A stretch of 64,000 nt of DNA, from assembly GCA_037074765.1 (NCBI GenBank), contig JBAMDO010000043.1:107501-171500 (forward strand), written 5' to 3'. Made by a program: the position numbers and the translations under genes. The DNA comes from Mansonella perstans. Its lineage: Eukaryota > Nematoda > Chromadorea > Rhabditida > Onchocercidae. Numbering within the stretch: position 1 is the stretch's first letter; each line of letters opens with the position of its first letter. Under the pieces are notes generated by a model. That model was not told where the DNA came from. It saw only the letters and a program-made list of their open reading frames with translations, and made no database searches. Below are positions 25,701 to 38,910 of the stretch, piece by piece.

Positions 25701-28509
25701 AACAATGTCATCGCTCAGGCTGATGGAAGGTGGTCCTTTGATGTGTAAATAATTTACTAAGCGAGCAGGTGGAAAACCCTGTACCGTAGCTATGCATTCA
25801 TATTCACCACGCTGCCAACTTTGAACTGATTCAATTGTTAAACTGGAATTGCACATACAGCCTATATTAGAAGTTTTCACAATAAAGGAATTTTAACTTT
25901 TTAAATCATATTCTCATATGTTCAGAAACTTCAGCAAAGATCAAAAGATAACCTTTCCTTCTTTTTTTTCAAAGTATCTTAAATTCCGGATTGTATGCAA
26001 CTTCAAGCATGTTTCGAAAAGAGGAAAATAAAAGGAAGAAACGTAAACTTACTTCTTTCCACGAGCTATAATTTGACTATCAGCCACTTTGGTCCAATAG
26101 ATTGTTGGTGCAGGATTTCCAATGGCTTCGCAAATGAATGATGCCGTTTCGCCCGGGTTTACCGCTTGATGCTGCTCTCGCGATATTATGTAGGCCCCAT
26201 CTGCAATTTAAACATTAAAATTTGATTTACCACACATCAGCAATTCAAATCTATAATTTGATATTGAAGTAGATTAGTTTTATTCTGTTCTAATTTTGAA
26301 AAAATTTTAGTAAGTTTCTATGATTACAGGTAATATTGAGGATAATAGAATCAGAAGAATTGCCAATTACATTCGTTGCAACACATGTGTACTCAGACTG
26401 GTGATGATCAATTCTTAGTTCGGAGATTGATAACGTCTGTAATGCATCAATTTAATACAAACATCATCTTCTGAACAAGAAAATTTCTTTTGAGCTCACA
26501 ATCTCGAAAAGTGCTCAAATCTGATTTTATATTACTCTAACAAGTTAATACATAGTTTATCAACTAGACTTTTTAACAGGACTTAATTACACACTTAATT
26601 CTGACCGACTTTTCAAAAAAACGAGTTTTAAACTCACACACCTGAAATTGAAAAAAACGAATTATTGGAGTAAACTTGACCCAATGAAGTTTTTTACTTT
26701 CAATAACATACCAAGATAGTGAACAGAATTTAAACAATAAAAATGTGCCATGAATGAAATTGATTCCATGAAACGAGACTTTATAAAATCAGGTGTTTAA
26801 GTTTAAAAAGCAAAAAAATTAAGATTTAAATAGAGTTTTTAAGTAAATTAATTGTATTAAGAATGATGTACAAACACTAGTTTTTGCAAGGACGATTTCT
26901 TTCCCATTTCGATACCACGCTACTTTGACGTTTACAAGTGGTTTAGCTTTGATATTGCAGAGGAGTTGAGCTGAACCGTGCTCATAAAGCCTGGAATTGT
27001 TGTCCAGTTTCACTTCCACCTTTGGTGGATAATTTAAATCAAGCCGAACTGCACTTAGTCGTGGCGTTGTATATGTTTCATGGCTCACCAAGCACACCAA
27101 GAATTTGTCATCGTCCTCCACTCGAGGTGCAAAACTATGAATAACATTTTAAAAATCTTCGACTTGTTTTTTTTATTTATGATAATGAGAGCAGAATCCG
27201 GGAAGTGAAGTAATTTCCCGTTAATCGTTTTTATGGAAAAAAAATTAAATTTTTCGTGTTGATTGCTTTTTTGTAGCAAAAAATGTTATTATTAAACTTC
27301 CAATAAATCCAATTTCTTTTTGCGTAATTGTCAACTATAATGAGCATAGATATTTTTTTACCTTATATTGCTGATAACATTGTAAGTTCGATCGTCATTG
27401 GAACTAACGTATTCAACAATTTCCGCATTTTGTATTTCTTGAACATCACTAGTAAGCTCTGAAAAAAAAAAAGTGATTTTGAGAAATTGTAATAAATTAA
27501 TCAAAATCCTTTAAGATTTCGTTAAGAGAAAGAATGAATGGTGGATCTTGTGTAAGTTCAGAAGAGTATTCTACTATCATTCAATTCAACTTTGATTCAA
27601 ATTAATTTGTGAAATCATGCTCATATATACTTTTAAGCATTTCTACTAAACTGCTCATGAATGTAATGGAAGCTTTTAATTTTCAAACATTAAAGTGAAT
27701 TGCATGAAACATACCAGAAACAAGATTGAATTTATTCTTGCTATCGCCCAGCCACATCGAAACACTTGAGGCATTTGGATCATTCGATATGACCCAGCCT
27801 ATTTCTGCCTGTGGTTTTCCATGTGTGCTTGTGCATGATCGTTGAATGTATTCCCCAACCACTGTTCTCATATTGGGCACAGGTAACAATAATTTTGGAT
27901 TTTCCGGTTTGACTGTAATTCACTATAGTAAAACAAAAAATTCATATGAAAAGTTTTGTAATTAGAATTTGAATGTACTTTTGAAAGCGAACGACCACCC
28001 ACCTAAAACAGTAAGTTTGGCAAGATTTGACACTCTGGTTGGGTTTTCATTAGCAGCTTCAACCTGACACGCATATTCATCGTCATCATCCATTTGTACA
28101 TTAATTATGCGCAAATTATACTCGCCTTTACTAATCACACCTTCCATACTATACCTTTTAAATAAAGGTAAATCACGATCGTTTCCCAAACCAAAACCAT
28201 TTTTCATCCATTGCACTGCTCCTTGCTGCAAAAAATTTAACTGAATGAAAAATAGCATCACTACAATAGAATATCTTGGCGTTTCTAAAAACCTTTCTGC
28301 ATCAAAACATTTAGGAGAATTTGCTAACTCAACACTGATTTACTTTTAACTGTCTGCTTAAATGAACAAACCTGTGCTTCAATACGGCATTTTAAAAGGA
28401 CGGTGCTACCAATTAAAACTCGAGTATCCGTTGGGCTTTCGACGATTCTCTGCTCAGAATGTACACAAGTTGAAATGGTTATTATCATGTAAACAAGTGA
28501 CCAATTCAT
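22744..28509 (-). CDS. syg-1: SYG-1 / Kirre-Neph family immunoglobulin receptor
   Basis: Fourteen exons join in phase: 28509-28372, 28225-28003, 27912-27715, 27458-27362, 27134-26876, 26436-26328, 26200-26053, 25842-25665, 25056-24970, 24904-24676, 23977-23852, 23503-23394, 23288-23070 and 22849-22744. They give about 742 residues, close to the ~730 of C. elegans SYG-1. Order: signal peptide (MNWSLVYMIITISTCVHS), five Ig domains, one transmembrane helix at about 562-580 (YFIPTAFLLLSALFIMG) and a cytoplasmic tail rich in S, T and Y. The Ig1 block NGFGLGNDRDLPLFKRYSM with GEYNLRI is diagnostic of the Kirre/Neph/SYG-1 family. Each Ig has its cysteine pair and W, such as YACQV, FLVCLV, EYTCVA, EYECIA and IYNCSA. 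Family members bind SYG-2/nephrin in trans and place synapses or organise cell contacts. The extreme C-terminus is unresolved: exon 14 ends at a phase-1 GTAAGC donor, and read-through after exon 13 gives an alternative stop. Confidence 0.9.
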
Positions 28510-28516
28510 TGCTGAA
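28510..28516 (-). promoter_or_regulatory. Possible spliced-leader acceptor of syg-1
   Basis: On the minus strand TATTTTCAG is followed by CA and the chosen ATG. A consensus 3' splice site two bases before the start codon, with a signal peptide directly behind it, suggests SL trans-splicing. An upstream in-frame ATG (MIDIFSA) would lie before this site and is not favoured. Confidence 0.5.
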
Positions 28517-30430
28517 AATATATCAATCACTCTCGATTATATGTCCAGGATAGAGTAACAAATATTTTTATAGAGAACATTTCAAAATTCAGCATCAAAA
28601 TTCCTAAATCCTTTGATGCTGTGAGTGCTTTTATGTATGCATCAAATACTATTATTTTGCTATCTCACCCATGATACTAGTTTGAAATTTAATAAAAGAT
28701 TATATTTGCAAATGCATACTCACTTATAATACGGGAACAATTGAAAGATATAAAAATCAAGTTTTAAAAGACAAAATAAGAATAATTCCTTCTAGTTTCA
28801 TTGTCAAAAAAAAAATGAAACAGATATTAAACTTAATTTTATTTCCAAAAATTCTCTAACACACTACTAAACATATATTCACTACATGATATCTTTTTGC
28901 TGCATCGCCGCTATTTAACATAAAAAAGTGTTTTATGAGGTAGTGTTCGTAAAAAAAAATTTCAAGGAGAGTAAAATTTGATTTTTTCAAGATGTCGAAT
29001 TGTGCCAACAAGGATTGAATCGAAGACACATTATGGATATCTGGACAGCAACATTGTTTTTCTTCCAATAGTGCTAACTTAAAAATTAAGAATGCCAAAA
29101 TGTTAGAGTAAAGCTTAAAAGCTTTGCTAATTTAAATAGAAAAGTTTGCGATTATCATCGAACTGCTTACAAAATTTTAGATTGAAGCTGAAGCGCTCAA
29201 TTTTAACAAAGCCGTGTGATGGCAGCATAGAATATAATGTGGTTTACTAAAAGCTATTTTTTTTTTTTCGATAATAGCAATAATGAACCAAGTCAAGAGA
29301 AAAAGTGCAGTTTAAATTGAGGAAAAGTAAATTGACTAACAAATTTATTTTTAATTTAAAGTCTTTATAGTTTATGGAAAATATTATGAACGACACATCA
29401 GAGTAGTACCAATTAACAACTTATTTTAACCATGTTTTTCTTACTACAGAAAAGTTAAAATTGTATATGAATTTTAAGCTATTTTATTTTCCTTAATTGA
29501 AAATTATTTCACTGATGAAAAACAATAAGCAAACAACAAAATTTAAAATCCTAGTGATGATTCTAAAGAATATATTGTATGAGGAAGATATAATTCGTAA
29601 AGACAAGAAATTATTCGACCGAAAGTATGATTGAATGTTTAAAGATTGCAAAAAGACATATACATAATTATATAAAGTTACTAATTTATGATGATCATCA
29701 GCTTAGTGGAGAAAAAAACATAGATCATAAATGAAGGCATGGCTTCTGAACCGAAATTTTGTTTACTTTTTAAAAGTAAAAAATGTTTTGTTACGAAACT
29801 TACACGGAGCAGCATTCGTTTATTTTGCTTTCCGTTGCAAACTTTAACCTTCTGAAAATGACTACCAAATTTGTTAGCCAAAACAAATGAGACAGGTCTA
29901 TTAGTTCTTACTGTTATCAACACATAACGCTTCAAAGGTTATATAAATGCTAAATTGAAAATACTCGATTTTCATCTCACTCAAACATTTTGTATTTACA
30001 AAGTTTGTACCATAATATTTTTGCTTTAATCAGAAATCTTATGAATAAAATCAAATTTTTAACCGTTAATGGAACTATTAAAATGCTGATATTTTGCTTA
30101 TTCCATGAAAAGTATTTTTAGTATAGAATGAGGTGGGTAAAGAAATCTTCATGCATTGATACCGATTCAAAATTAGGAAGGAAAGGAAAATACGCATGTA
30201 ATAACGCATATATCATAGTTATGTCATCACAGAAACTCGTAAAAATAGCAGGACGAATTGAATTATTCAGCGCAGAGTTTATCAGCCAGAATCATTAAAC
30301 ATTGACGTTCAATTCAAAAAACAAGAAAAAGATATCTATTTATTTCTACAGATTATCCGATAAAAACAAGAATTTGGGAAGGTCAAAATCCAACTTTTTT
30401 CAACATCCGGAATTAATTGGTCCATCAAAT
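28517..30430. other. Non-coding region upstream of syg-1
   Basis: No convincing gene. A minus-strand frame at 28856-29098 contains a plausible soluble patch (QCCCPDIHNVSSIQSLLAQF) but is flanked by hydrophobic, AT-driven sequence and has no splice or family support. Confidence 0.4.
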
Positions 30431-30432
30431 AA

Positions 30433-30585
30433 GCTACTGTAGCAGCAAAAGTTAGAACTATTGCGAAGACAGATTTAAAGGAGCAATTTGAACAGAGAAA
30501 AGAATGCAAAATTGGTCAAATGAGGCGGAAATCTGTTGTGTCAAATCAGAGAGGAGTGTCGGGTTTCGTTGGATGCAGACGCTGA
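30433..30585 (+). pseudogene. Unidentified coding-like fragment
   Basis: Fifty open codons without ATG, containing AKVRTIAKTDLKEQFEQRKE and IGQMRRKSVVSNQRGVSGF. A second frame is also open across its end (RMQNWSNEAEICCVKSERS). The charged composition resembles coding sequence; no family is recognised and no good splice sites bound it. Confidence 0.22.
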
Positions 30586-31022
30586 TTTTAGATTGCCATA
30601 CAAATTTCATAATAAAGCAGTGGCAGAATTTTCGTGATTTACTATAATATTAAAACTCTCAAAAAAATGGTATTATTTATAAAATTTATATGAGAAAGCT
30701 TTAAGAGATTGATATTTCCTTAAGAAAAAAGATGTAATTAACCAAAATGCGGATAATTTTAAGGAAACGATAAAAAAAGTAAGCATAAAATTAGGCAAAA
30801 AAAGGCTCAGAAGATGGTAGACCCTGTTCCACATAACCCAAACATTTGGATCCAAGACAAATTCGTCAATATATATACTATTTCACAGGGCTTCAACGAT
30901 AACTGGTGTAACATTTAAAAGCTTTAAGTAAGCACAAATCTGATGAGGAAGTTGGGGATGATCGATAGGTTTTTCCAGGATTATGAATTTTTTCGCCTCC
31001 CAGGAGTAACTGTTTCAATTAC

Positions 31023-31078
31023 CTGCTGAAGCTCCGCACAAATTTCGAGCCAAATTGAAGTATGCACTACTTTGATGG
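31023..31078 (-). CDS. Possible orphan internal exon
   Basis: Bounded by a good acceptor (GATATTTGTAG) and a donor (CAGGTAATT). It reads IKVVHTSIWLEICAELQQ, with two bases before the first full codon, and ends in phase 0. Eighteen codons are too few to assign a family, and no partner exon was found. Confidence 0.25.
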
Positions 31079-32085
31079 CTACAAATATCAATATTTTTTA
31101 CGCTATAATATTGGAGTTTTCTAGTCTGTCAAAATCCGATTAAATAATCAATTATAAGTTACAAACTTACTGTTTCTAAAGTTCATTTTAATTGCGAAAA
31201 TTTTTTAGTCACTGCAACAATATTTTTCAGCTAAATTTGTGCTCTTAGCGTTTTTTTTCTTGACCCCTACCAGTGTCTCAATGCTGTTTTCACACATGAT
31301 AGGCTAACAGATGGGATATAACTTGACAGGGAAAAAAATATCCAGAGAGTAATGATATCAAAACTACTGACCAATCCAATATCTTAAAATAGGAAGTAAT
31401 GGCTAAAGGTTGATATATGGCAAGTATTGATCAATCACATCACAGTATTGCTTTGTTCGTGCAACAACAAATGTTCATGTTTCTATAATATTCGTACTGT
31501 CCAGATATTCCGAAAACTGATATAGAATCATCAAGGAGCAATTAACATTCTGTTGGAACAGGAAAACAAGAAAATATCCTAAAAACAGAAAAATAATTTT
31601 TAAAATACTTTACTAACAAATACGATACAATTATTTCCTTCAGAGCCACACAACGTTAAGATTGCTCAAAGCAACACCAAATTTCAGCCATAGTTCTGCA
31701 TAAATTATTACATTTAGATACATTTCACAAGTGTCTTCTACGCTAAAATCTAGTCAAAAAACTTGTCTTGTGAATATAAAAACAAATCCAAGATAAAATT
31801 CACTTTTGCATAAAAGTTTTAGACAACGCTTTTTGCACAAAATAAAAAGGTTTTTTTTTTCATGCAACTTTTAGAAAACTGCATAGTTTGACCAGTCAAG
31901 GCCAAATCTCTGCAACGAACACATTAAAAACATGAATAGAAGATGAATATACGCATGAACAATTGCAAAATATTACAGTACCCGTACAACTCACATTTAT
32001 GTTTTAGTTTTGTAAATAATTGTCATCACTTTACACATATATAGATTTTAAGAATAAAGCTTATGCTTTAATAGTTATTTAATAG

Positions 32086-32301
32086 TTCAAATTTTATAAG
32101 AATGAAAGTTTAAAACGCTCACTCTATATTACGGTTGTGGCTGAAAGGTGGATCAGACAGCATCTACACCAAACCGATATCTATTATGCTGTTAAAGTCG
32201 ATAAATCAAATGGACACCACAAGGATCTGAAAATCAATCAGCCTAACACCTTTGAAATTAGAGGACGGAAAAAACAGTACAGGCAAAATAAAATCTCATA
32301 A
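32086..32301 (+). pseudogene. Unidentified coding-like fragment
   Basis: An open frame of 71 codons without ATG, including SLYITVVAERWIRQHLHQTD and VDKSNGHHKDLKINQPNTFE. The amino-acid mix is protein-like and unlike surrounding AT-driven frames. No family recognised. It sits 270 bp before the next coding-like fragment on the same strand and may belong to the same lost or unresolved gene. Confidence 0.28.
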
Positions 32302-32569
32302 CTTCGGACCAACAATAAAATGGAAGAAAGTCAATGTAAAACAAAAAAAAAAAAGAAGAATTGAAAAGCTGAGATAAATCAGTGATGTAAGTTTCGCGAA
32401 ATTAGTAGTTGAGGATTGTCACTTGAAAAATTGATTAATAGATATTAAAATTTATCAAGTATTAAAGTATATTTTGGAATGGAAAAAAAAACATCTAAAG
32501 TGAAAAAAGCTTAATAGAAAATTATATGTAAAAGTTTAGTTAGAACGGCAATAAAGGGAATATTTTAAG

Positions 32570-32793
32570 ATGGATATCAGAGAGGCAGATGAGCACAGCG
32601 ATGAGAAGATGCTATTAAGTCAGCATCAGCAACGACAATTGGTGCAAGAGAATCGTTGGCTATTGAGCATAAATACCGCGTTATCATTTGAAGGCCTTCT
32701 GAACACATAAACCGACAGCTGACTTTTAAAAATCTCGAATGCAGCAACTCTATTGATAGTTCAATGGACAAACTGAACAATATATATGGATAA
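32570..32793 (+). pseudogene. Coiled-coil-like coding fragment with a frameshift
   Basis: From ATG 32570, directly after TATTTTAAG, the frame reads MDIREADEHSDEKMLLSQHQ and continues through RQLVQENRWLLSINTALSFE before a stop at 32708. A second frame takes over across the break, with SEHINRQLTFKNLECSNSID and ending DKLNNIYG at 32793. Both halves look coding, so a one-base loss around 32695 would explain the break. Alternatively a ~39-nt intron could sit here, but that is shorter than usual in nematodes. The helical, charged composition suggests a coiled coil; no family is recognised. Confidence 0.35.
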
Positions 32794-35335
32794 GAGCTAT
32801 TCATCTATAAAGTATGCCAGTTTTTCCTAAGCAGATTTTTCACTCATTTTCGAAATAACTACGTTTATAATCAGTGACTTCTTTGATCAATCGCTTTATG
32901 GCATTCTTTTGAAGAGCCAAATAATGATTGAATATTACCATTACAACATATGTATCATCAGTAAAATCTATCTATATATATGAAACTCTCGATGTTTTTG
33001 TAAATGATTCAAAACCAAGGGAACCAGTAGATCGATTTATTTACTATAGCAGCTGCTCGTAAACATGTGAAATTCAAGAGATGCAACAGCAAATTGTGGT
33101 TTCCAGTTCTATTTGCTTCAGTTACTTGTAAAGCGAGTAATTTTCAGATAAACTGTAACATTACAATGTTGAGGGCAAAATTTTAAAAAACGAACTGCTT
33201 CTTGTTGATTTTATTATTGTCTGCAGTATTAATTGGAGTTTTTCAATTTGAAAACTGAATTTTATGAAAAGTCCATTAATTCCATCGTAACGTTGACAGC
33301 ATTAAAATTCATAAAATATTTATTTCCTTAAAATAAAAGAAAAAAAAGCACTGTTATATGTATCAAAGAAAAGGGGAACAATTAGCAAAGTATTGTATGC
33401 TAAAGCTTAAATAACCAGTGGGCATTAATTCTGAGGAAATATTAACATTTCACAGATTTGTTAGACCACTGGGAACTCGATACACTGTGATTAATGAACT
33501 GTTCAGCGGTTCTTCAAAAAATTACATGAAATGAATGAAAAGTTCAAACATACATTCATATATACATATATACTGATGTGTCGGTGTGACAAAGTTATGG
33601 TGTGTGCTGTATCCGACTGCCTATTTGCCTGCTTGCTGGATTGCACCGTTAGGGTTAAATTAATAAAAAATTAATAACGTAGAAGAAGCTCTAAGCAAGT
33701 ATCATCATCATTATCAACTATGATATACGTGTACACCCGTAGGAATTGAAACAAACGTTATTCCACAGGATATCAACATTCTATTTAAACTATTTATATT
33801 TTTTACTCAGCTCGTGTCTGCTCAGGCTGTAACCCGCAGTCTGTTACCCCTTAGCTCATAACTCACCAGTTCGTTATCTCTCTTAGAGGTTTGCGATGAA
33901 ACGATTCCCTGAGGAACAAGTTTTTATGAATGGAAAATAAAAATCATGCATTAAAAAAATAGTTCTTCAAAACATTTAATTACATTTTTAGGTCAGTAAA
34001 ATCATATTGCTTTCTTATCTCAAGACACTTTATATTCCTTCACTGTCGACGTTTGTTTTAAAATTGATCCATTTCGCCACTTTTCTATATTTATTTCAAT
34101 TCGAAAAGAGTAAGAAACGATGCAACAGCAAAATTCTTTTCCCAAAATCACTTCCGCTTTACTTTTTATCGTCACTTTTCCTTAAATGGGATAAACTAGA
34201 CTAATTACTATACCTTAACAATTTCAAAATATACTTTTGTTCAGTATGACGTATCCTTGGTCACTTCTAACCTAGTACACTACCATTTCTTTTTCACTGT
34301 TTTCTAGTTCGTCACAGCATCTAGTTTCATTTTTTTCTTTGAATGATGAATTCTTTCTTTTTTCAGCTATTCCTGCAATTACTACTTGCCATCACTCCCA
34401 AAATCTTCGTTCCTTTATGTTATACCGTTATCACAGCTTCCCTTACTTTCATATCATATCAGCAACTCTTAACTGCTCCATTTCGCCGCTTATGTAGTCT
34501 ATTAAACATATAACCATAACGCAAAAAAAATTATACTAAAAAAAATTAATCTGCAGAATAGATGATCATGATTTCAAAAGATTGTAAAACACAAAGCATA
34601 TGTTCAAAAAGAATCGGTGATTTCTTCGATTTCCCTTAATCAAAGATCGCCACCATTTTCCGTACTAAAAATAAATGTAAAATTCTCGCTAAATTCCATA
34701 AACTGTCCAGTTTACGTCAAGAAATAAAAATTTTGAAGAAACTGAAAAATACAAACAGACATAAATTGCGCAACCCTTTTCTTTATGGTAATCTTTTCAA
34801 TTTCGAATTACTCATTTCGGGATAACATTCATAAGAATAAAGATAAATTATCAAACACTAGGAAAAGTGAAAGTTACTAAAAAAGAGAAAGCTTACAAGC
34901 GCACAAAAAAGCTTGGTGGATGCTTGATATAAATAGCTGGAATTCTTAAGAGAATGTTTGATTCCTGTACGCTACAATTCAGCTTCAAAGTTCGGTCCTA
35001 CGCGAAATACATTCTAGTTGAAAACTGCAATAAAAATAAGAACAAGAAATTGGCCACTAATAGTCTCTCACTTTCAGCGAACAAAGTTTCATGCAATCAG
35101 ATGTTAGGTTTCAAATAATTATAGTGAGCTGAAGTAGAAATATCTGACTAGTTTAAAAAGTGCAAAACACAATTAAACGTACTTTTACAATGGACAGTTA
35201 AAAATGAATTCATATAATTTCAGCATAGCAGAAAATTGACAGATTTCAAAGATTTAATTCGATAAATGATGCAATATTTAAATTTCCAAATAGAAACAGT
35301 GATTGCCTAAAAAATAGTAAATTGGAGATAGGTAG
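32794..35335. other. Non-coding region
   Basis: No gene or structured element supported. Contains a short TA-rich stretch near 33.55 kb. Confidence 0.45.
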
Positions 35336-35478
35336 CTATCGAAATTTCCGAAGCTGTTTGTTCATCGAAAGTGCTTCGATATCTGCAATACGATGAATAT
35401 CCACAGATGTTGCTTCACGTCTGCAATTAGCAATATCGGCATCTCTTATCGGAAATACAACCGGCTGCACTTTGTTCT
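35336..35478 (-). CDS. Probable 3'-terminal exon of an unidentified gene
   Basis: A good acceptor (CATTTGTTGCAG) is followed by a phase-1 start and 46 coding-like codons, then TAG. It includes NKVQPVVFPIRDADIANCRR and DIHRIADIEALSMNKQLRKF. Codons are strongly of the purine-any-pyrimidine type. A possible preceding exon around 36.6 kb (containing KDLKIALDCQLAEFKL) has a weak GTGTGC donor in the matching phase. The protein is probably soluble and helical; I do not recognise it. The plus strand is also open here but has less coding-like codon use. Confidence 0.4.
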
Positions 35479-36362
35479 CTGCAACAAATGTATCACAGAC
35501 CCGTAAAGTGCAATTTTCATTTGTTTAAACGAAGGGTCACTTTCTCACAGAAACTACTTTTTCACTTTTGATAAACAAATGTCCAGTTCTGAAACAATAC
35601 CCCGACTACTGAGAAAAATTGTTTTGGCAAGATTATATTTAGTTTTGCTGACAAAATGTTAATATAATTTTTTTTCACCAATGTAATATGATTGTATTTG
35701 CTTGATTTTTCTAACATTATATGGAAATTTTTGGGATTCAAGAAGACAATGTATACATAACAGTCTAAGACAGTAAATTATCAAAGTTTAAGAAACTTCC
35801 GCTATTAACCTAATCATTTAGGGATGAATTTCTTAAATTTGCTTCAGATTCTATTATAGATAACACAACAACTGCATCTTGCTGTTTCTCTGTTACTACT
35901 CAATAGCAAAAAATTAAAGAGATGAAGAATAAAGTGTATGATAGACCGAACAAATTGTGGTCGCTCTGTAAACTTTTGTCCTAAGGCCTTGTATAGATAG
36001 CCTTGTATACATGCAACGGCTGTTTACATCGCTTCGAATCATACTTAGGTTGGTATCCGCTTGGAATTCAGGAATACTGAATTGGTCTTCAAGCCATAAA
36101 TAACGGTCTCAGTTTCCAAATAGCTTTAAATTTCGATTTACCTAGACCATTTTAATCGACATTGCCACTAATTTCATTTTGAAAAATTTTGCTTTCTTAA
36201 GTATCATTTTACATTCTAAGAAGTCAGAAAAGAGTTGAAAAAACTTCAGTGAAAAGGAATATGCGTAATAATAAACTTCACTACCTACTTTTTGAAATCA
36301 ATTGGATGCATAAACATTTGAAGAATCATTTTTTAAGCATTACAATAAGTTGAAGTTGCAAT

Positions 36363-36513
36363 AACATGAAAAAAGATGCAAGCAGCTGGCGCATGATGTC
36401 AAATACTTCAAATACTGGAACGGTAAATGTCCCTTAGTAAGAATGATCGCACGCTCATTTATCGAAGCATTCGGCGTGTTTAAAACAAGATATGGATGTT
36501 ATCTCCATCCGCA
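36363..36513 (+). other. Ambiguous open segment
   Basis: The plus strand is open (LAHDVKYFKYWNGKCPLVRM to FKTRYGCYLHPQ) and ends at a GTAAGC donor. The minus strand over the same bases is also largely open. No family is recognised and direction cannot be decided. Confidence 0.18.
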
Positions 36514-36599
36514 AGTAAGCTTCATAAAAATTCAAAAGCCAAAAGCAACCTTTCGCAATATTGAATATCCGGTAGCTAATGTCCGTTTATAGGATGAGC

Positions 36600-38700
36600 A
36601 CACGTAGCTTGAATTCTGCTAATTGACAATCCAAAGCAATTTTCAGGTCTTTTTCTAACGAAATTTAATAGAGAAGAGAGCATATATTGCTTATTCACAG
36701 AAAAAATGTGAATGACCCTATTGTTACATATCTTTGGCAGCTACAGATTACGAATTTAGTACTAAAAATTAATCAAAGCTAGCAAAAATTTATAATAAGC
36801 TGATATAGAAAAAGAAATTCCTATAACGGAAGTAAGCTGTGAATAACATATACAATAAGACGAATCTAATCTAATAATTTATAATAAGCTAATGAGGTTT
36901 CAGAGCGCTATGATTTATGATTTTTTGTCCAAAAAATAAGGAATAAGCAGAGAACTGATAGTATAAAGGAGACTACAATTATCAAAAAAGTCGCTCTGTG
37001 GAAGGGTCAAAATTATTATAAAAGTAAGATAAATCAATAAAAAATCTTACGATAAAAATGAAATTCCTACAATTGAAATAGGCCATGCACAACAGATAAT
37101 GTATAACTAAGAGCACAATGATAGCATACAATATTTTGGTAGTCGTATTCGGTTACTGCCAAGTTTTAATAGAAGAATGTTTAAGTAACTTCCGATTAGC
37201 ACTTTATCCTATTTAAAATATATAATAAAACGAATCTTATGCATACCTGTATGTATGTGTTATGTATGAGAGAAAATATCTACATCTTCTGGATGTAATG
37301 AACACATTTGTATGTGGACGGGCACACATCGCTGGACAGTAAAGCAATAAGGACAAACAAAACGAAGCGACAAATGAATGGTGGATGTTAGCATAATGGC
37401 TTGTTATCAAGAAAGTCTTCTCTTAAAAGCAGATTAGCTTATTAAAGATACTAGACATAAGTATGCAATTGACTGCCATTGAAATGTTAAATCAACATAT
37501 TATTTAGTTGAGGCAAAATGGCCTCATCCTCTTTACTGCTACCACAAACTAAAATTGACTGAGAACATTCTTAAAAAATTATTGATTGCATAATGAAAGA
37601 GAATAAATACGTTGAAATTTTTCAAGTTACAATGAATAATAGTGTATTGTGATGCAACATGCTTGTCTGAAGTTTTCATAAACATATTACTTTTCTGAAG
37701 ATGGAAGAAATAAAATATACTTTACAATGATTGAGGAATTATCCCTCAGATCAACACTGAATAAAAGCAACAGTTGCATGCAAAACATGGAAGATAAGTT
37801 ATTTATTTAGCAATTCTCTCTTTAAAAAACTGATTGGTAATTTCCATTACACAATTTAACAATAATCTGATTTCTAATGAGGAAATCATGGATTTTTTCG
37901 GATAATTTTACTGATCCGTTGTGATTACTGTCAAAATAAGTTGAAAAACAGAAGATGAAATCAGTCAGCATTACCTGCTCGGTTTTTTAGAAGAAACCTG
38001 GAACCGATAAAATTAGTTTGTTAGCTGATGTTTATTTAATATCCGAACGGTACTTCAGTTCAGCTGAATTTATTCCGGGAACATCAATATTGCACTTTTT
38101 TCTAACATAAGTGTTATTATTGAATAAAATTGGTATTCTTCTTGCACTTCCTGTTCAAGTAATTTTTGCTAATTTATATTAAGCCGTTTTTAAACGATAA
38201 TAAGTTTATGTTTTGTTGAAAATATGTCACCGCTAATAAGTAAAATGTAACTAAAGTAAAAAATTTTCCCTTTTTGCTCCAACCTTCCTTGATCATGAGC
38301 TGAATAGATACAACAAAACATGGATTTGACACTACCGAATGTGAAATTTAAATCGTTTTAGAAAATAAGTGGACTTAAAAATTGCAAATAAGAAACATGA
38401 TGAAATTATTATTATACCATCAAGACTAAACTCAAATTTGCTTATGTTATGAAATACAGATCGATCATCTTCGCCTTTAGTGTAGTTCAATTATAACCTT
38501 TATGCAATCCTTGCAGAGTCAACTGTTTTAAATAACATTGATTTGAATAATATTAAAGAATAAAGAATCCATATAACTTAAGCTTTTGTAGTTTATTTGA
38601 CTTCAAAAAATGAGCATAAAGGAGAAAATCAGGTTGAAGAAACATTTGACCAAGGATAAGATATATGGTTTTCGTAGCCGGTAAAATACTACTTCAGTCA
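36600..38700. other. Non-coding region
   Basis: AT-rich with no supported gene apart from the weak minus-strand piece near 36.6 kb mentioned with the exon at 35.3 kb. Confidence 0.4.
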
Positions 38701-38715
38701 GGTGTTTTAGAATGA

Positions 38716-38910
38716 AACAATTCTTCGCAAGACTTGCATGATATAATACAAGAATTACAGCTTACAAAGCTCCCGCTCACATCCACAGATGCCAAAATCC
38801 TTTCACATAGTATAGATAATCTTGAAATTATAAAAAATATTATTAGCGATATCACTACATCTATTGTTGATTTCATCGCTGCATTATATTTTACATTCTT
38901 ATATCAGTAA
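38716..38910 (+). pseudogene. Laminin-coiled-coil-like fragment
   Basis: Sixty-four open codons read LHDIIQELQLTKLPLTSTDA and on through KILSHSIDNLEIIKNIISDI, ending just after a possible GTAACG donor. The spacing of L-LPLT followed by heptad hydrophobics recalls the coiled-coil segment of laminin chains, but the evidence is only a short pattern. A TGA lies directly upstream with no clear acceptor, so it may be a relic or an exon starting at the CGCAAG site. The complementary strand ORF is hydrophobic and less convincing. Confidence 0.28.

Noticed and set aside
28856..29098. 80-codon minus-strand ORF upstream of syg-1
   Set aside because: Only a central patch looks protein-like; flanks are AT-driven and there is no family or splice support.
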